Source: Sphingobium chungbukense (GTDB lineage: Bacteria; Pseudomonadota; Alphaproteobacteria; Sphingomonadales; Sphingomonadaceae). From it: a DNA stretch of 64,000 nt. Shown piece after piece: positions 19,065 through 27,834 of the stretch. The notes below the pieces were generated by a model. It saw nothing but the letters and a program-made list of their open reading frames with translations. It had not been told where the DNA came from and did not search any database. The number at the start of each line of letters is the position of its first letter. The first letter of the stretch is position 1. Position numbers and translations under genes: made by a program. Location of the stretch: positions 496,001-560,000 of the forward strand of contig NZ_LBIC01000003.1 of the NCBI RefSeq assembly GCF_001005725.1. Reading direction: 5' to 3'.

Positions 19065-19370
19065 TCAGTTGGCGCTCATGCCGGACCCGCCGCCGCCGCC
19101 ATTGCCGCTCACGGCTTGCGTGGTCCGGATCGACTTGGGCTCCTTCACCTTGCCGGTGCGATAGCGTTCGACGGCCGCAGCGCTGCGGGTTCCTTCACCG
19201 CCCTCGACCATGGCGCCCTCATATTTCGGCTCCGGATTGATGACCTGCATGGCGTAATTGTGGCGCGCAGCCCCGCCGAAGGTCGGATCATTGGTGGTGC
19301 AGCCGGCCAGTGCCGGCAGCAGCAGCATCGCAGCAAGGGACGATTTTCCCATGGTCAGTCTCCCGCTCAT
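19065..19370 (-). CDS. Small lipoprotein of the tad operon
   Basis: The 101-residue protein has a lipoprotein signal (lipobox LAGC at about residue 24) and a short polar tail that ends in a glycine run. Position between cpaC and tadG is where cpaD normally sits. It is much shorter than CpaD (about 200 residues) but shares the idea of an outer-membrane lipoprotein next to the secretin. ATG 19370 overlaps the cpaC stop by 4 nt; ATG 19352 is an alternative. Confidence 0.78.
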   Translation of the reverse strand: MSGRLTMGKSSLAAMLLLPALAGCTTNDPTFGGAARHNYAMQVINPEPKYEGAMVEGGEGTRSAAAVERYRTGKVKEPKSIRTTQAVSGNGGGGGSGMSAN

Positions 19371-20875
19371 AGCTCATATCCACTCGAAGTGGCGCCCGCC
19401 GGGGCCGGCGCATCCTTCGCGGGCGCGACCGGCTTTGGAGCCGCTTTCTTTTCCGGCGGCATGGCATCGGGATCGAGCGGGTTGATACCCACCGCCTTGT
19501 CCGTGCGGCCCATCAGGAACAGGTCCAGTTCATGCGGATTGCCCACGCGATCGGTCGGCAACTCCACGTCGGCGGCCCGCATCGGCTTCACCAGACGGGG
19601 CGTGACGATCATGACCAGTTCGGTCTGCTGCTTCTGGAAACCCGTCGAGCGGAAAAGCGTACCGATGATCGGCAAGGAGCCCAATATCGGCAGTTGCCGC
19701 ACCGTATCCTGGAAGTCATTCCGCAACAGGCCGGCAATGGCGAAGGACTGCCCGTCCCGCAACTCCACGACCGTCTTCGCCCGCCGGGTCAGCAGGCCGG
19801 GAATGACCAGGCCGTTGACCGTCACGGAAGCCGAAGGATCGATCGAACTCACTTCAGGCTCGACCGACAGGCTGATGATGCCGTCGCTCAGCACGGTAGG
19901 TGTGAAACCCAGGCTCACGCCAAAGGGCTTGAACTCGATCGTGATGCCGTTGCCGCCACCACCCGAACCGGTGCCGGAGCCTCCATTGCCCTGAAGGACC
20001 GGGATCGGGAATTCACCGCCCGCCAGGAAGGATGCCGTTTCACCCGACAGCGCCACCAGCGTCGGTTCGGCCAGCGTCTTCACCAGCCCCTTGCGCTCCA
20101 GCGCATCCAGCGCGGAGAAGAGATTGAGGCTGCCAAGCTTGTAGGACCAGGTGCCGACGCCGAAGGCGTCCGACAGTCCATCCAGCAATATGGTGGGCGT
20201 ATGATTGTTGTTCGTGGGAACGATCGAGTCCCCGGCCAAATTGCCGATCGTTCCCGCCGTCCGGTTGCCCGTGAAGCTGTGGTTCAACCCGATCTGCTTC
20301 GCGGCTTGCCGGTTCACTTCGGAAAAGCGCACCTCCAGCATGACCTGCTGGGACGCGCCGACCGACAGCATATTGACGATCTTGTCCTCTCCGCCGGCAT
20401 AGGTCTTCGCGACCTGCACCGCCCGGTCGACGGCCGCGGCATTCGACACCGTGCCGGTCAGCACGACCGAATCGTTAGAGATGCGCGCGCCGATCTCTTC
20501 CCCTGGGATCAGTTCCGACAATTGCCGCTTCAGCGTCACCACATCCGGCCCGACCGCGACATCGACGACCGCGATCAGCATGTTGCGGCTGTCATAAAGC
20601 GTCAGGCTGGTGGTGCCCACCTTCTTGCCCAATACATAGAGCGACCGATTGGTCATGGGCAGGACGTCGGCAATTTCCTGATTGCCGACGAGGGCTTTGG
20701 AAAAGGCCCGGTCGACCGTCAATACCTGGCTCTTGTTGAGCGGGACGTCGAGTTGCCCTGCATGGGCGGCATTGTTGGTGCCGATCGACGCGATCTGCGC
20801 GGTGGCGGGCATGGCGACACCTGCGGCCAGCGCTACGGCGAGCGCCAGCCTCGTCACGGACTTAGCGGGAACCAT
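19367..20875 (-). CDS. cpaC: CpaC/RcpA outer-membrane secretin
   Basis: The 502-residue protein has a signal peptide (about 1-27, ending ATAQ). The N-terminal pilus-secretin domain (about 40-110, LNKSQVLTVDRAFSKALVGN) and a BON-like domain (about 110-180) precede the secretin domain (about 200-440, with EVRFSEVNRQ, FLAGGEFPIPV and IVTPRLVKP). A Pro/Ala tail ends the protein. It forms the outer-membrane channel of the Flp pilus. Its start overlaps the end of cpaB by 14 nt. Confidence 0.95.
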   Translation of the reverse strand: MVPAKSVTRLALAVALAAGVAMPATAQIASIGTNNAAHAGQLDVPLNKSQVLTVDRAFSKALVGNQEIADVLPMTNRSLYVLGKKVGTTSLTLYDSRNMLIAVVDVAVGPDVVTLKRQLSELIPGEEIGARISNDSVVLTGTVSNAAAVDRAVQVAKTYAGGEDKIVNMLSVGASQQVMLEVRFSEVNRQAAKQIGLNHSFTGNRTAGTIGNLAGDSIVPTNNNHTPTILLDGLSDAFGVGTWSYKLGSLNLFSALDALERKGLVKTLAEPTLVALSGETASFLAGGEFPIPVLQGNGGSGTGSGGGGNGITIEFKPFGVSLGFTPTVLSDGIISLSVEPEVSSIDPSASVTVNGLVIPGLLTRRAKTVVELRDGQSFAIAGLLRNDFQDTVRQLPILGSLPIIGTLFRSTGFQKQQTELVMIVTPRLVKPMRAADVELPTDRVGNPHELDLFLMGRTDKAVGINPLDPDAMPPEKKAAPKPVAPAKDAPAPAGATSSGYEL

Positions 20876-21794
20876 AGCGCTTCACCTCATAGCTGGTGCC
20901 GGTCGTGCCGCGCACGACTTCGACCGTCGCGGTCGCGGACAGAGCGGAAACATTTTTCGGAACCGTGCGGCGGGGCGCACGCATCGCGGGTGCCGGACGC
21001 GGCGGAAGATAGGCCACGTTGGCGACGCGGGCACGCGGCCCGGCATAACCGCCCACATAGGCGCCATCACGCAAATCCTCCGTGCCGACCGTCTGGACGG
21101 CGGGATTGCGCTCATCCGTCACATTGCGCAGCACCAGGGTCAACTGACCGACCTGCTGCGCCAGCACCAGTTTCTGGGCATCGACCTGATTGACCTCCAA
21201 CGTCGCGGTCTTGCCGACGGCCGGGTCTTTGGTCGTGTCATTGGCGTTCTGGTCGATGGCGATGACGCGCGTCTCCTGAAGCAGCACATCGGTGATCTGC
21301 TGGCTCTGGCCGGTGCCCGGATCCTGCATCGTGCGCGTCACGAAGACGTCGACAGTGTCGCCCGGCAGCACGAAACCGCCCGCGGCAGCCACATCGCTGA
21401 CCCGGACGGCAACGGCGCGCATATCGGGCCGCAGCACACCGGACATGGTGGCTCGCCCGCCTTCGGCCGACAATTTGGATGTGAGAATGGGTTCACCCGG
21501 CTCGATCTGGCGCAGAACGACGCGCTGCTTGCCAAGCGAGGTGAGCTGGATGGGATCGCGGAACGAACCTGGCGGCACCGACGCTGCGGGCCAATCGACG
21601 ACCTTGATCTTTTCCGGCGTTACCGAAGCTCCGAACGGAAGCGGCATGGAAGCGACGACGACCTTGACCATTCCGCCGGGAACGGCCGCCTGCTGCTGCT
21701 CGGCGCGGCTCAGATAGGCATTGGCGATGTAGACCGCCGCAAGCCCCAATAGGATCGCTAAGCCAAGGATGATTAGAGATCTGCGCTGCCCCAC
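20862..21794 (-). CDS. cpaB: CpaB/RcpC, SAF-domain pilus assembly protein
   Basis: The 310-residue protein has an N-terminal membrane anchor (about 7-28) and a SAF domain (about 45-115; VVVASMPLPFGASVTPEKI) followed by the RcpC/CpaB domain (about 120-260). CpaB works with the secretin in the periplasm. It is the first gene after the pilin genes, which lie 66 bp upstream across a 28-bp palindrome. Confidence 0.92.
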   Translation of the reverse strand: MGQRRSLIILGLAILLGLAAVYIANAYLSRAEQQQAAVPGGMVKVVVASMPLPFGASVTPEKIKVVDWPAASVPPGSFRDPIQLTSLGKQRVVLRQIEPGEPILTSKLSAEGGRATMSGVLRPDMRAVAVRVSDVAAAGGFVLPGDTVDVFVTRTMQDPGTGQSQQITDVLLQETRVIAIDQNANDTTKDPAVGKTATLEVNQVDAQKLVLAQQVGQLTLVLRNVTDERNPAVQTVGTEDLRDGAYVGGYAGPRARVANVAYLPPRPAPAMRAPRRTVPKNVSALSATATVEVVRGTTGTSYEVKRYGSR

Positions 21795-21824
21795 GACAAC
21801 TCCCCCCCGGGATTGTAGAATTTT

Positions 21825-21852
21825 GAAAGCCGGTGCATATGCACCGGCTTTC
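21825..21852. terminator. 28-bp perfect palindrome between flp and cpaB
   Basis: GAAAGCCGGTGCAT and its exact complement abut, giving a 28-bp perfect palindrome. In leftward RNA it forms a long GC hairpin ending CUUUC with only a weak U-tract. It probably acts as a partial terminator or a 3' stabiliser that raises pilin mRNA relative to the assembly genes. Confidence 0.6.
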
Positions 21853-21860
21853 TCAGATAA

Positions 21861-22058
21861 TTAGCAATTCGCAGGCGGTGCGGTATTCGTACCAACCTTC
21901 GAAATGCAATTCGTGGCAGTTCCCATCGAATTCTTGATGGCACCACCCAGATTATAGGCGGCCAGTGCAATACCGGTGCCGACAATGGCCAGGATCAGCG
22001 CATATTCCGCCGCAGCGGCGCCGCATTCATCAGCCCATAGGCTTTTGATGAAGGTCAT
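21861..22058 (-). CDS. flp: Flp-type IVb prepilin 1
   Basis: The 65-residue prepilin has a short leader (MTFIKSLWADECG), a CpaA cleavage site after the glycine, and the Flp signature AAAAEYALILAIVG with the essential Glu and Tyr. A single hydrophobic helix and a short C-terminal tail with two cysteines (NCIS and the terminal Cys) follow. A GGAG ribosome-binding site precedes the ATG. It is a tandem paralogue of 22081..22275; the helix is identical in both. Confidence 0.93.
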   Translation of the reverse strand: MTFIKSLWADECGAAAAEYALILAIVGTGIALAAYNLGGAIKNSMGTATNCISKVGTNTAPPANC

Positions 22059-22080
22059 CTGTTTTCTCCTATCCTACTGT

Positions 22081-22275
22081 TCAACAGGTCGGCGCAGTGT
22101 TGGCGATACCAACCGACTGAATGCAAGTCGTGGTATTCCCCATCGAAGTCTTGATGGCACCACCCAGATTATAGGCGGCCAGCGCAATACCGGTGCCGAC
22201 AATGGCCAGGATAAGAGCATATTCCGCCGCAGCAGCACCGCTCTGATCATTCCACAGGTTCTTGAAAAAAGTCAT
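22081..22275 (-). CDS. flp: Flp-type IVb prepilin 2
   Basis: The 64-residue prepilin has the leader MTFFKNLWNDQSG followed by AAAAEYALILAIVG and a Cys-containing tail. The start at 22275 (not 22380) gives the family leader and has AGGGG a few bases upstream. It is the promoter-proximal gene of the tad operon, so it and its paralogue should be the most expressed. Two near-identical pilins 22 bp apart indicate a recent duplication. Confidence 0.93.
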   Translation of the reverse strand: MTFFKNLWNDQSGAAAAEYALILAIVGTGIALAAYNLGGAIKTSMGNTTTCIQSVGIANTAPTC

Positions 22276-22494
22276 GTCTTTTACCCCTATTTCGCCGGAA
22301 ACCATCTTTCCGACCGCTCTTGCAAAGCTCTGCGGTTGGGGCCTGACCACCTCGCGACCCCGGCGGCGATTATCACCCACTCGCCAGGTAGTTGGCAGTT
22401 CCCGTAGAACTTGAGATCAAATTGACCCAAAGCCACCGCAAGTCAACAAGGTAAAAAAAACATCAATTTTTCAATGTCTTATGGCAATTTTTTG

Positions 22495-22502
22495 TTAACC
22501 AT
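22495..22502 (+). promoter_or_regulatory. TTAACCAT octamer, CtrA half-site-like
   Basis: This octamer matches the CtrA half-site known from Caulobacter, where CtrA controls pilA. The same octamer occurs at 246..253, and on the minus strand 33 bp upstream of the glycosyltransferase start (63941..63948). Assignment to CtrA is inference. Confidence 0.4.
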
Positions 22503-22551
22503 TTTTTTTCACGACATTCGTTTCCACAAGTAAACGACATAACTTTCAGAA

Positions 22552-22567
22552 TATATCTTTAGATATA
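22552..22567. promoter_or_regulatory. 16-bp AT palindrome upstream of pilin genes
   Basis: TATATC-TTTA-GATATA is a palindrome with a 4-bp centre and can be extended one base each side. It differs at only two positions from the palindrome at 290..305. It is a possible binding site of an unidentified regulator of the tad operon. Confidence 0.45.
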
Positions 22568-22698
22568 TACCTTAGTATCAACTATCATCTTTTTTTAGTT
22601 TACTTGAATAAATCATCACATCAATAAAATATAACGTCATTAATTTATTTTTTACTATATTTTTTTCGCTGCATATACTTTCATATGAAAAAGGTAAT

Positions 22699-23079
22699 AT
22701 GCCGAAACCCGAGCATATATATCGAAGGAATATTCCACCCCCTCGCCCTCATTTTCCTGCGGCGATGGTCTGCCTGAAGCAGACTGTTCAAGAAGCCGTC
22801 CATTTTGGACTTGCTTGCAATATCGCTCGGCCCGCCTCGGCTCGCCGCGAATCAGGCGCGACTCGGCGCGCAGAAATTCAAGGAATGGAAATGGTTAAAG
22901 GCATGATGCTCATGCAAGGGATCGGGACGTCAGCAGGAACCGGTCTTGCCGACATATCGGGATGGGACATGAGAATGGGTAATATGCCGGCTTGCGATCT
23001 CAGGCCGGCCGGAAAATCGCCCCTGGCCCGAACAGCGGCACACCCCTGGGACGGGGGCATTCCATTGTTCAGGCGCTGA
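22699..23079 (+). CDS. Doubtful small ORF in front of the tad operon
   Basis: A 126-residue open frame follows the AT-rich region, with AAAGGT 4 nt before its ATG. The predicted protein is Met-rich in the middle, has no signal peptide or known domain, and its end overlaps the 3' end of the DUF2569 gene on the other strand by 11 bp. Expression is possible because the AT-rich block could hold divergent promoters, but I have no homology support. Confidence 0.25.
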   Translation: MPKPEHIYRRNIPPPRPHFPAAMVCLKQTVQEAVHFGLACNIARPASARRESGATRRAEIQGMEMVKGMMLMQGIGTSAGTGLADISGWDMRMGNMPACDLRPAGKSPLARTAAHPWDGGIPLFRR

Positions 23080-23851
23080 CCCGATGCCGGAAGGTGACGT
23101 TCACCCGCTCCGACAACAACAGATAGGGCATCCACAGCGCCGCACTGATCAGCACCTTTTTCACATTGCCGCTGAGCAAGTCCAGCAGCGCCATATCAAC
23201 GGCACGCGGCACTTCGTCGATCGATGAAACCATATGGGCAATGCCAAGCTGCGCGAGCAGATCGATACCCCACACCATCACCAGAAACCGGGGGAACAGC
23301 GGCACCAGCCGCAGCGCCATGGCAAAGGCGAACATATAAAGGCTCGACAGGATGACGACATCCGCCAGCAATATGCTGTACAGGCTTACGAACCAGGACG
23401 GCGCAAAACTGCCCAGCGCGGGGACCGAACTCAGAAACTCCAGTGTCCGCACCGGCACGTTCAATATGATGCCCAGCAACAACGACGCCATGACGCCGTA
23501 CAGCCCGAACTGCGACATCTCCCGCGCCCGCAGGCAATCGACCTTTTGCCAACGACCGACCTTGGCCAGCCGGAACGTCGGCTGCGCATGCACCTGCCCC
23601 ATCGGAAACAGCTTCAGTCCCAGCATCAGCGTGGCGACCGGCAAGGCTACGACCAGCAGATAGGGCAGCAGGCCAGCGCCGCTCACCCACGGTGTCTCGG
23701 CATAGGGCGTCGCCGGAAAGGCCAGCCTGAGCCCGCAGGCAAAGGCTGCCACCAGGACCCATATCATCAGGATGCGTTGCAGATTGACCTGCATGGAAAG
23801 GACCAGGGCCACGCTCTTCCGGTAGAGATGATCCTTCACCATTCGCACCAT
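23069..23851 (-). CDS. DUF2569-like membrane protein
   Basis: The 260-residue protein has about six hydrophobic segments (near residues 27-47, 62-85, 118-140, 155-180, 185-205 and 232-248). The C-terminus, WMPYLLLSERVNVTF, has the pattern typical of DUF2569 proteins. Function unknown. It lies between the tad promoter and the orphan sensor kinase, and is transcribed like both, with a 151-bp gap to the kinase. Confidence 0.7.
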   Translation of the reverse strand: MVRMVKDHLYRKSVALVLSMQVNLQRILMIWVLVAAFACGLRLAFPATPYAETPWVSGAGLLPYLLVVALPVATLMLGLKLFPMGQVHAQPTFRLAKVGRWQKVDCLRAREMSQFGLYGVMASLLLGIILNVPVRTLEFLSSVPALGSFAPSWFVSLYSILLADVVILSSLYMFAFAMALRLVPLFPRFLVMVWGIDLLAQLGIAHMVSSIDEVPRAVDMALLDLLSGNVKKVLISAALWMPYLLLSERVNVTFRHRVSA

Positions 23852-24002
23852 GGACCGGAACCTCCTTTGGACGTGGGCCTGTTCGTTGGCCGCGACTATC
23901 TGACATTCTGGTAAACGCCGGGTAAACAGCCGGTTCCCTCAGACATTGTCGGTTCGTCCCGAATATGGGTATCCATGGCGCCAAGGGAAGCTCCCGGCTC
24001 CG

Positions 24003-25658
24003 CTATTTGCGCGGAATGGTGATCCGGATGGTCGTGCGCCCACCGATATTGCGCAGGAACACCTCACCGCCCAGCGCCTGTATCCGGCGCATCAGCGATC
24101 GGGAAGGCACGGCGCCGCTCGACCCCAGCCGCGCCATATTGGGCACGCCATCATCGCTGACCTGCAAGGCGATGCGATTGCCGTCCGGCTCCAGCGCGAA
24201 TTCGATGGCGCTGGCCTGGGCATGGCGCACCGCATTGGCGACGATCTCCCGCACGGCGAAGCTCAATTCCCGCCCGATCATCGCACTGGTAGCGCAATTG
24301 CCGTCCTCGACCTTCAACTCGCAGCTTATGCTCCATTGCTCGCCCAGAGAACGCACCACCATCGCCAGCGTTTCGGGCAGATAGGCGAAATCTTCCTCAT
24401 CGACTTCCGGATTGATGATCCAGCGAATGGTCGCGATCTGGTCCTTGGCGATCCGGTCGACATTCTCGATCACCCGGTGCGGGGCTATGGCCTGCCCGCC
24501 CAGCAGCGGCGCGACCTGGAAACGGATGCTCGCCAGCGCCTGAAGCACGCTGTCATGCAGTTCGCGCTGCAATCGCTCCCGTTCCCGCGCGCCGGCGATG
24601 ACATGGGCCAGGTCCAGGCTGTTGCGCACCATCAATTCTTCGCAGGCGGCTTCGAACACATGCTGCGCTATCGCGGCGCAATCTTCATGGCGGGGGTCGA
24701 ACAGACGGACCGCTCCCACCGCTTCGAAGGTTCCGGTCGCGACCCGCACGGTGAGCACCGTGTCGGCCTCCAATAACGAGGTCCAGGCATGTCCGCCATC
24801 CGACAAGGGCGTGAGCCGCGAAGTTCCGGCCTCTGACAGCGAGATCGACGCATCCCGCCGCGCGTCGTGCCACCCCGTGGTGACGGCCAGCAACGGGCCA
24901 AGACCGGCCGACGGCATCGCCTGCCCCATGCTGCTGGCAAAGCGCAAAGGCTCATGGCTGGCCGTCCGGAACAGAACGGCGCAGCTCTCGCCGCCGGTCG
25001 CCACCTTCAAGGCATGCAATAGAAAGCTGCCATGGTCGCTTTTGGCGGGAGGCGGATTCCCCTCCAGCAGCCTTTCGCTCCGCTCGCTTTCAAGCAGCGT
25101 TTCCCGTCGGGGTCCCAGCAGCACAGCCGTTATCGCAATCGCGACCAGCAGATAGCAGACCCGAAGGACCACCCGCTCCAGCTCAGGTTCCGGAGGCAGG
25201 GCCGCGATTTCGTCGATCCATGTCATGCCGAACGCCGCCGCACCGATGGCCAGTGCGATCAGCATGTAAAAACGACGGCGCACGATGAGCGCCACTTCGA
25301 TCGCGATGAAGAAGCTGCCCGAAAAATAGGGACTGTCCGACGCGCCCGTCACCACCAGCAGCGGCAGGAACAACAGGGTGTCCAGCAGGACGGCCGGCGT
25401 GCGTATGCGCATGTCGACAACCCAGGACCGGGACGACAGGAATACGACGCCGAGGGCGAGCAACAGCATGAGAAGGGCGATGATATTTTCGGCCGTCTCC
25501 GCCCAGGACCGTTCGTTGGAAAAGGCGAAGCTGATGAGGCAATAGAGGCCAGCCAACAGGAGCCGGGTGAAATTCAGCGTCTGCCAGGGGCGAAGCGACG
25601 ACAGGGGCAGCGCATCTCGCCAGCCGATCCTGCTCGCCAGTTCGATCCGACCATGCAT
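24003..25658 (-). CDS. Orphan NarL-type sensor histidine kinase
   Basis: The 551-residue kinase has about six membrane segments (residues 20-190), a GAF-like module (about 210-340), a HisKA_3 helix with H368 in QRELHDSVLQ, and an intact HATPase domain (REIVANAVRHAQ, SDDGVPN, LMRRIQALGG). ATG 25658 is preceded by AGAGGA at the right distance; the frame to 25739 is longer but lacks this site. It resembles the kinase at 5883 in layout and in its H-box. No response regulator is adjacent, so it may signal through 7594..8253 on the other side of the tad operon. Confidence 0.88.
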   Translation of the reverse strand: MHGRIELASRIGWRDALPLSSLRPWQTLNFTRLLLAGLYCLISFAFSNERSWAETAENIIALLMLLLALGVVFLSSRSWVVDMRIRTPAVLLDTLLFLPLLVVTGASDSPYFSGSFFIAIEVALIVRRRFYMLIALAIGAAAFGMTWIDEIAALPPEPELERVVLRVCYLLVAIAITAVLLGPRRETLLESERSERLLEGNPPPAKSDHGSFLLHALKVATGGESCAVLFRTASHEPLRFASSMGQAMPSAGLGPLLAVTTGWHDARRDASISLSEAGTSRLTPLSDGGHAWTSLLEADTVLTVRVATGTFEAVGAVRLFDPRHEDCAAIAQHVFEAACEELMVRNSLDLAHVIAGARERERLQRELHDSVLQALASIRFQVAPLLGGQAIAPHRVIENVDRIAKDQIATIRWIINPEVDEEDFAYLPETLAMVVRSLGEQWSISCELKVEDGNCATSAMIGRELSFAVREIVANAVRHAQASAIEFALEPDGNRIALQVSDDGVPNMARLGSSGAVPSRSLMRRIQALGGEVFLRNIGGRTTIRITIPRK

Positions 25659-25835
25659 CGCGTGATCATCCTCTTGCAGCGGCGGGAAGCCCTGTCTTCG
25701 ATGCGCATCCTTATGGAAAGGAAATGATCGCCGCGTCAAACGACGATCCGCCTGGCGTGACGATAAGCGGATGACTGCGGCCCGGCGGCCACGATCGGGA
25801 TCATCGCATCCGCCATGCAGGAGCGCCCTCCCTTC

Positions 25836-27749
25836 TCACCCGTGAAAATAGTCGTAGATTTGCTGGGCAACGGCCTTGGAGACGCCAGGCGCCTTCAGCA
25901 GATCCTCCAGCGCCGCGCTTTTCACGGCCTTCGCCGTGCCGAAATGCATCAGCAGCGCCTTCTTGCGGGAAGGGCCGATGCCGGGCACCTCGTCCAGCGA
26001 ACTGACCGTGATCGCCTTGCTGCGCTTCTGCCGATGCGCGCCGATGGCATAGCGATGCGCCTCATCGCGCAGACGTTGCAGGTAGAACAGCACCGGATGG
26101 TTGAGCGGAAAAGTGATTTCGCGGCCGTCCGGCATATGAAACACTTCCCTGCCCTCTCGTCCATGATGCGGCCCCTTGGCGATGCCGATCATGCAGACAT
26201 CCTCGATGCCCATATCCTCCAGAATCGCGCGGGCGGCCGATAATTGTCCCTTGCCGCCGTCGATCAGCACCAGGTCGGGCCATTCGCCGCTGTCGCGATC
26301 CGGGTCCTCCCGTGCAGCCCGGCCGAAGCGCCGCTCGAACATCTCGCGCATCATCGCAAAATCGTCGTTCGAGGTTTCGGGATTCTTCATATTGAACTTG
26401 CGATAGGCGTTCTTGCGGAATCCTTCCGGTCCCGCGACCACCATCGCTCCCAGGGCATGAGCGCCCTGGATATGGCTGTTGTCATATATCTCGATCCGTT
26501 CCGGCACGCCGTCCAGGCCGAACGTCTCGACCATTTCTTCGAGGATTTTCGCCTGCGTCGTCGTCTCGGCCAGCCGCCGGTCGAGTGCCTCCACGGCATT
26601 GCGCTGTGCCTGCCGGATGAGACGCGTGCGATCGCCGCGTTGCGGCACCTCGATCCTGACCTTGGAACCGATCCGTTCGGTCAGCGCCTGGGCCATCAAC
26701 TCGCACTCGGCGGGTGCGCGATCGGACAGGACCAGCTTGGGCGGCGGCACCTCCTCATAGAATTGCGCCATGAAGCTCGCCAGCACCTCATCTTCCGCCA
26801 CATCAGCCGTGTGCACAGGGAAGAAGCTGCGATGCCCCCAATTCTGGCCGCCGCGGATGAAGAAGGCCTGGATGCACATCGCCCCGCCCTTGGTCGCCAG
26901 CGCGAAGATGTCGGCATCGCCCAACCCCTCGGCGTTGATCGCCTGACTCCCCTGGATGAAGGTCAGCGCCTTCAGCCGGTCGCGCAGCACCGCCGCCTGC
27001 TCGAAATCGAGCGCCTCGGACGCCGCCTGCATCGCTTCGCCCAATTTCTTCTGCACGGCGGTCGACTTGCCGCCCAGGAAATCCTGCGCGTCCCTGACCA
27101 GTTCGGCATAGCTGTCCTGATCGATCCGGTCGACGCACGGCGCGGAGCAGCGGCGGATCTGGTAAAGCAGGCAAGGCCGCGAGCGATTGGCGAAAAAACT
27201 GTCCGTGCAGCTTCTGAGCAGAAACAGCTTCTGCAAGGCATTGATGGTGCGCGTCACCGATCCGGCACTGGCAAAAGGGCCGTAATAGCGCCCCTTATAT
27301 TTGCGCGCGCCGCGATGCTTCTGGACGCGGGGGAAGTCATGATCCTCGCGCAGAAGGATGAAGGGAAAGCTCTTATCGTCGCGCAGCAGGACGTTGTAGG
27401 GAGGACGGAAGCGCTTGATGAGTTGCGCCTCCAGCAGCAACGCCTCGGCTTCGCTGTTGGTGGTGACGATGGTCATGGAGCGCGTCTGCGCCACCATCCG
27501 CTGGAGCCGCTTGGGCAGGCGGTCGACCTGGGTATAGTTGGTCACGCGGTTGCGGAGCGCCCGCGCCTTGCCGACATAGAGAACATCGCCCCGCGCATCC
27601 TGCATGCGATAGACGCCAGGCCGGGTGGGCAGCGTCCTGAGCGTCGTGCGGATCGCCTCCACCCCCGCTTCGATATCGGGCTGGCTGCCCGTGACTGTGA
27701 AGGTCGCCTTGTCTTCGTGGAAACGATCGGGAGATTGGGGGCCGGACAT
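25836..27749 (-). CDS. uvrC: Excinuclease ABC subunit C
   Basis: UvrC makes both incisions in nucleotide excision repair. The 637-residue product has a GIY-YIG nuclease domain (about 40-120, PGVYRMQDARGDVLYVGKA), a four-cysteine region (CTDSFFANRSRPC, CLLYQIRRCSAPC), a UVR motif (about 225-260), the RNase H-like C-terminal nuclease (IEIYDNSHIQGAHALGAMV and LVLIDGGKGQL) and a C-terminal helix-hairpin-helix pair (LDEVPGIGPSRKKALLMHFG). Length is typical. Confidence 0.97.
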   Translation of the reverse strand: MSGPQSPDRFHEDKATFTVTGSQPDIEAGVEAIRTTLRTLPTRPGVYRMQDARGDVLYVGKARALRNRVTNYTQVDRLPKRLQRMVAQTRSMTIVTTNSEAEALLLEAQLIKRFRPPYNVLLRDDKSFPFILLREDHDFPRVQKHRGARKYKGRYYGPFASAGSVTRTINALQKLFLLRSCTDSFFANRSRPCLLYQIRRCSAPCVDRIDQDSYAELVRDAQDFLGGKSTAVQKKLGEAMQAASEALDFEQAAVLRDRLKALTFIQGSQAINAEGLGDADIFALATKGGAMCIQAFFIRGGQNWGHRSFFPVHTADVAEDEVLASFMAQFYEEVPPPKLVLSDRAPAECELMAQALTERIGSKVRIEVPQRGDRTRLIRQAQRNAVEALDRRLAETTTQAKILEEMVETFGLDGVPERIEIYDNSHIQGAHALGAMVVAGPEGFRKNAYRKFNMKNPETSNDDFAMMREMFERRFGRAAREDPDRDSGEWPDLVLIDGGKGQLSAARAILEDMGIEDVCMIGIAKGPHHGREGREVFHMPDGREITFPLNHPVLFYLQRLRDEAHRYAIGAHRQKRSKAITVSSLDEVPGIGPSRKKALLMHFGTAKAVKSAALEDLLKAPGVSKAVAQQIYDYFHG

Positions 27750-27834
27750 GCCGCAGAGATAGCGGCGCCCGCGCCTTTAGCAAAGGGAGCAAGCCGATTC
27801 TTGCGCCGACCAGAATGCAGGCGGGATGCGCCCT

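Larger units (their letters stand above)
22276..22698 (-). promoter_or_regulatory. Promoter/leader region of the tad operon
   Basis: This 420-bp gene-free stretch contains a GC-rich leader (about 22276-22420, with a CCGC...GCGG hairpin) and a very AT-rich block (22430-22690), unlike the surrounding DNA. The AT block holds a TTAACCAT octamer at 22495..22502 (CtrA half-site in Caulobacter) and an 18-bp palindrome at 22551..22568. I recognise no known riboswitch. No -35/-10 pair can be fixed with confidence because the AT content allows many. Confidence 0.6.

Noticed and set aside
22276-22420. Possible c-di-GMP riboswitch in the pilin leader
   Set aside because: The leader has GC hairpins, but the conserved GEMM core segments are not present.
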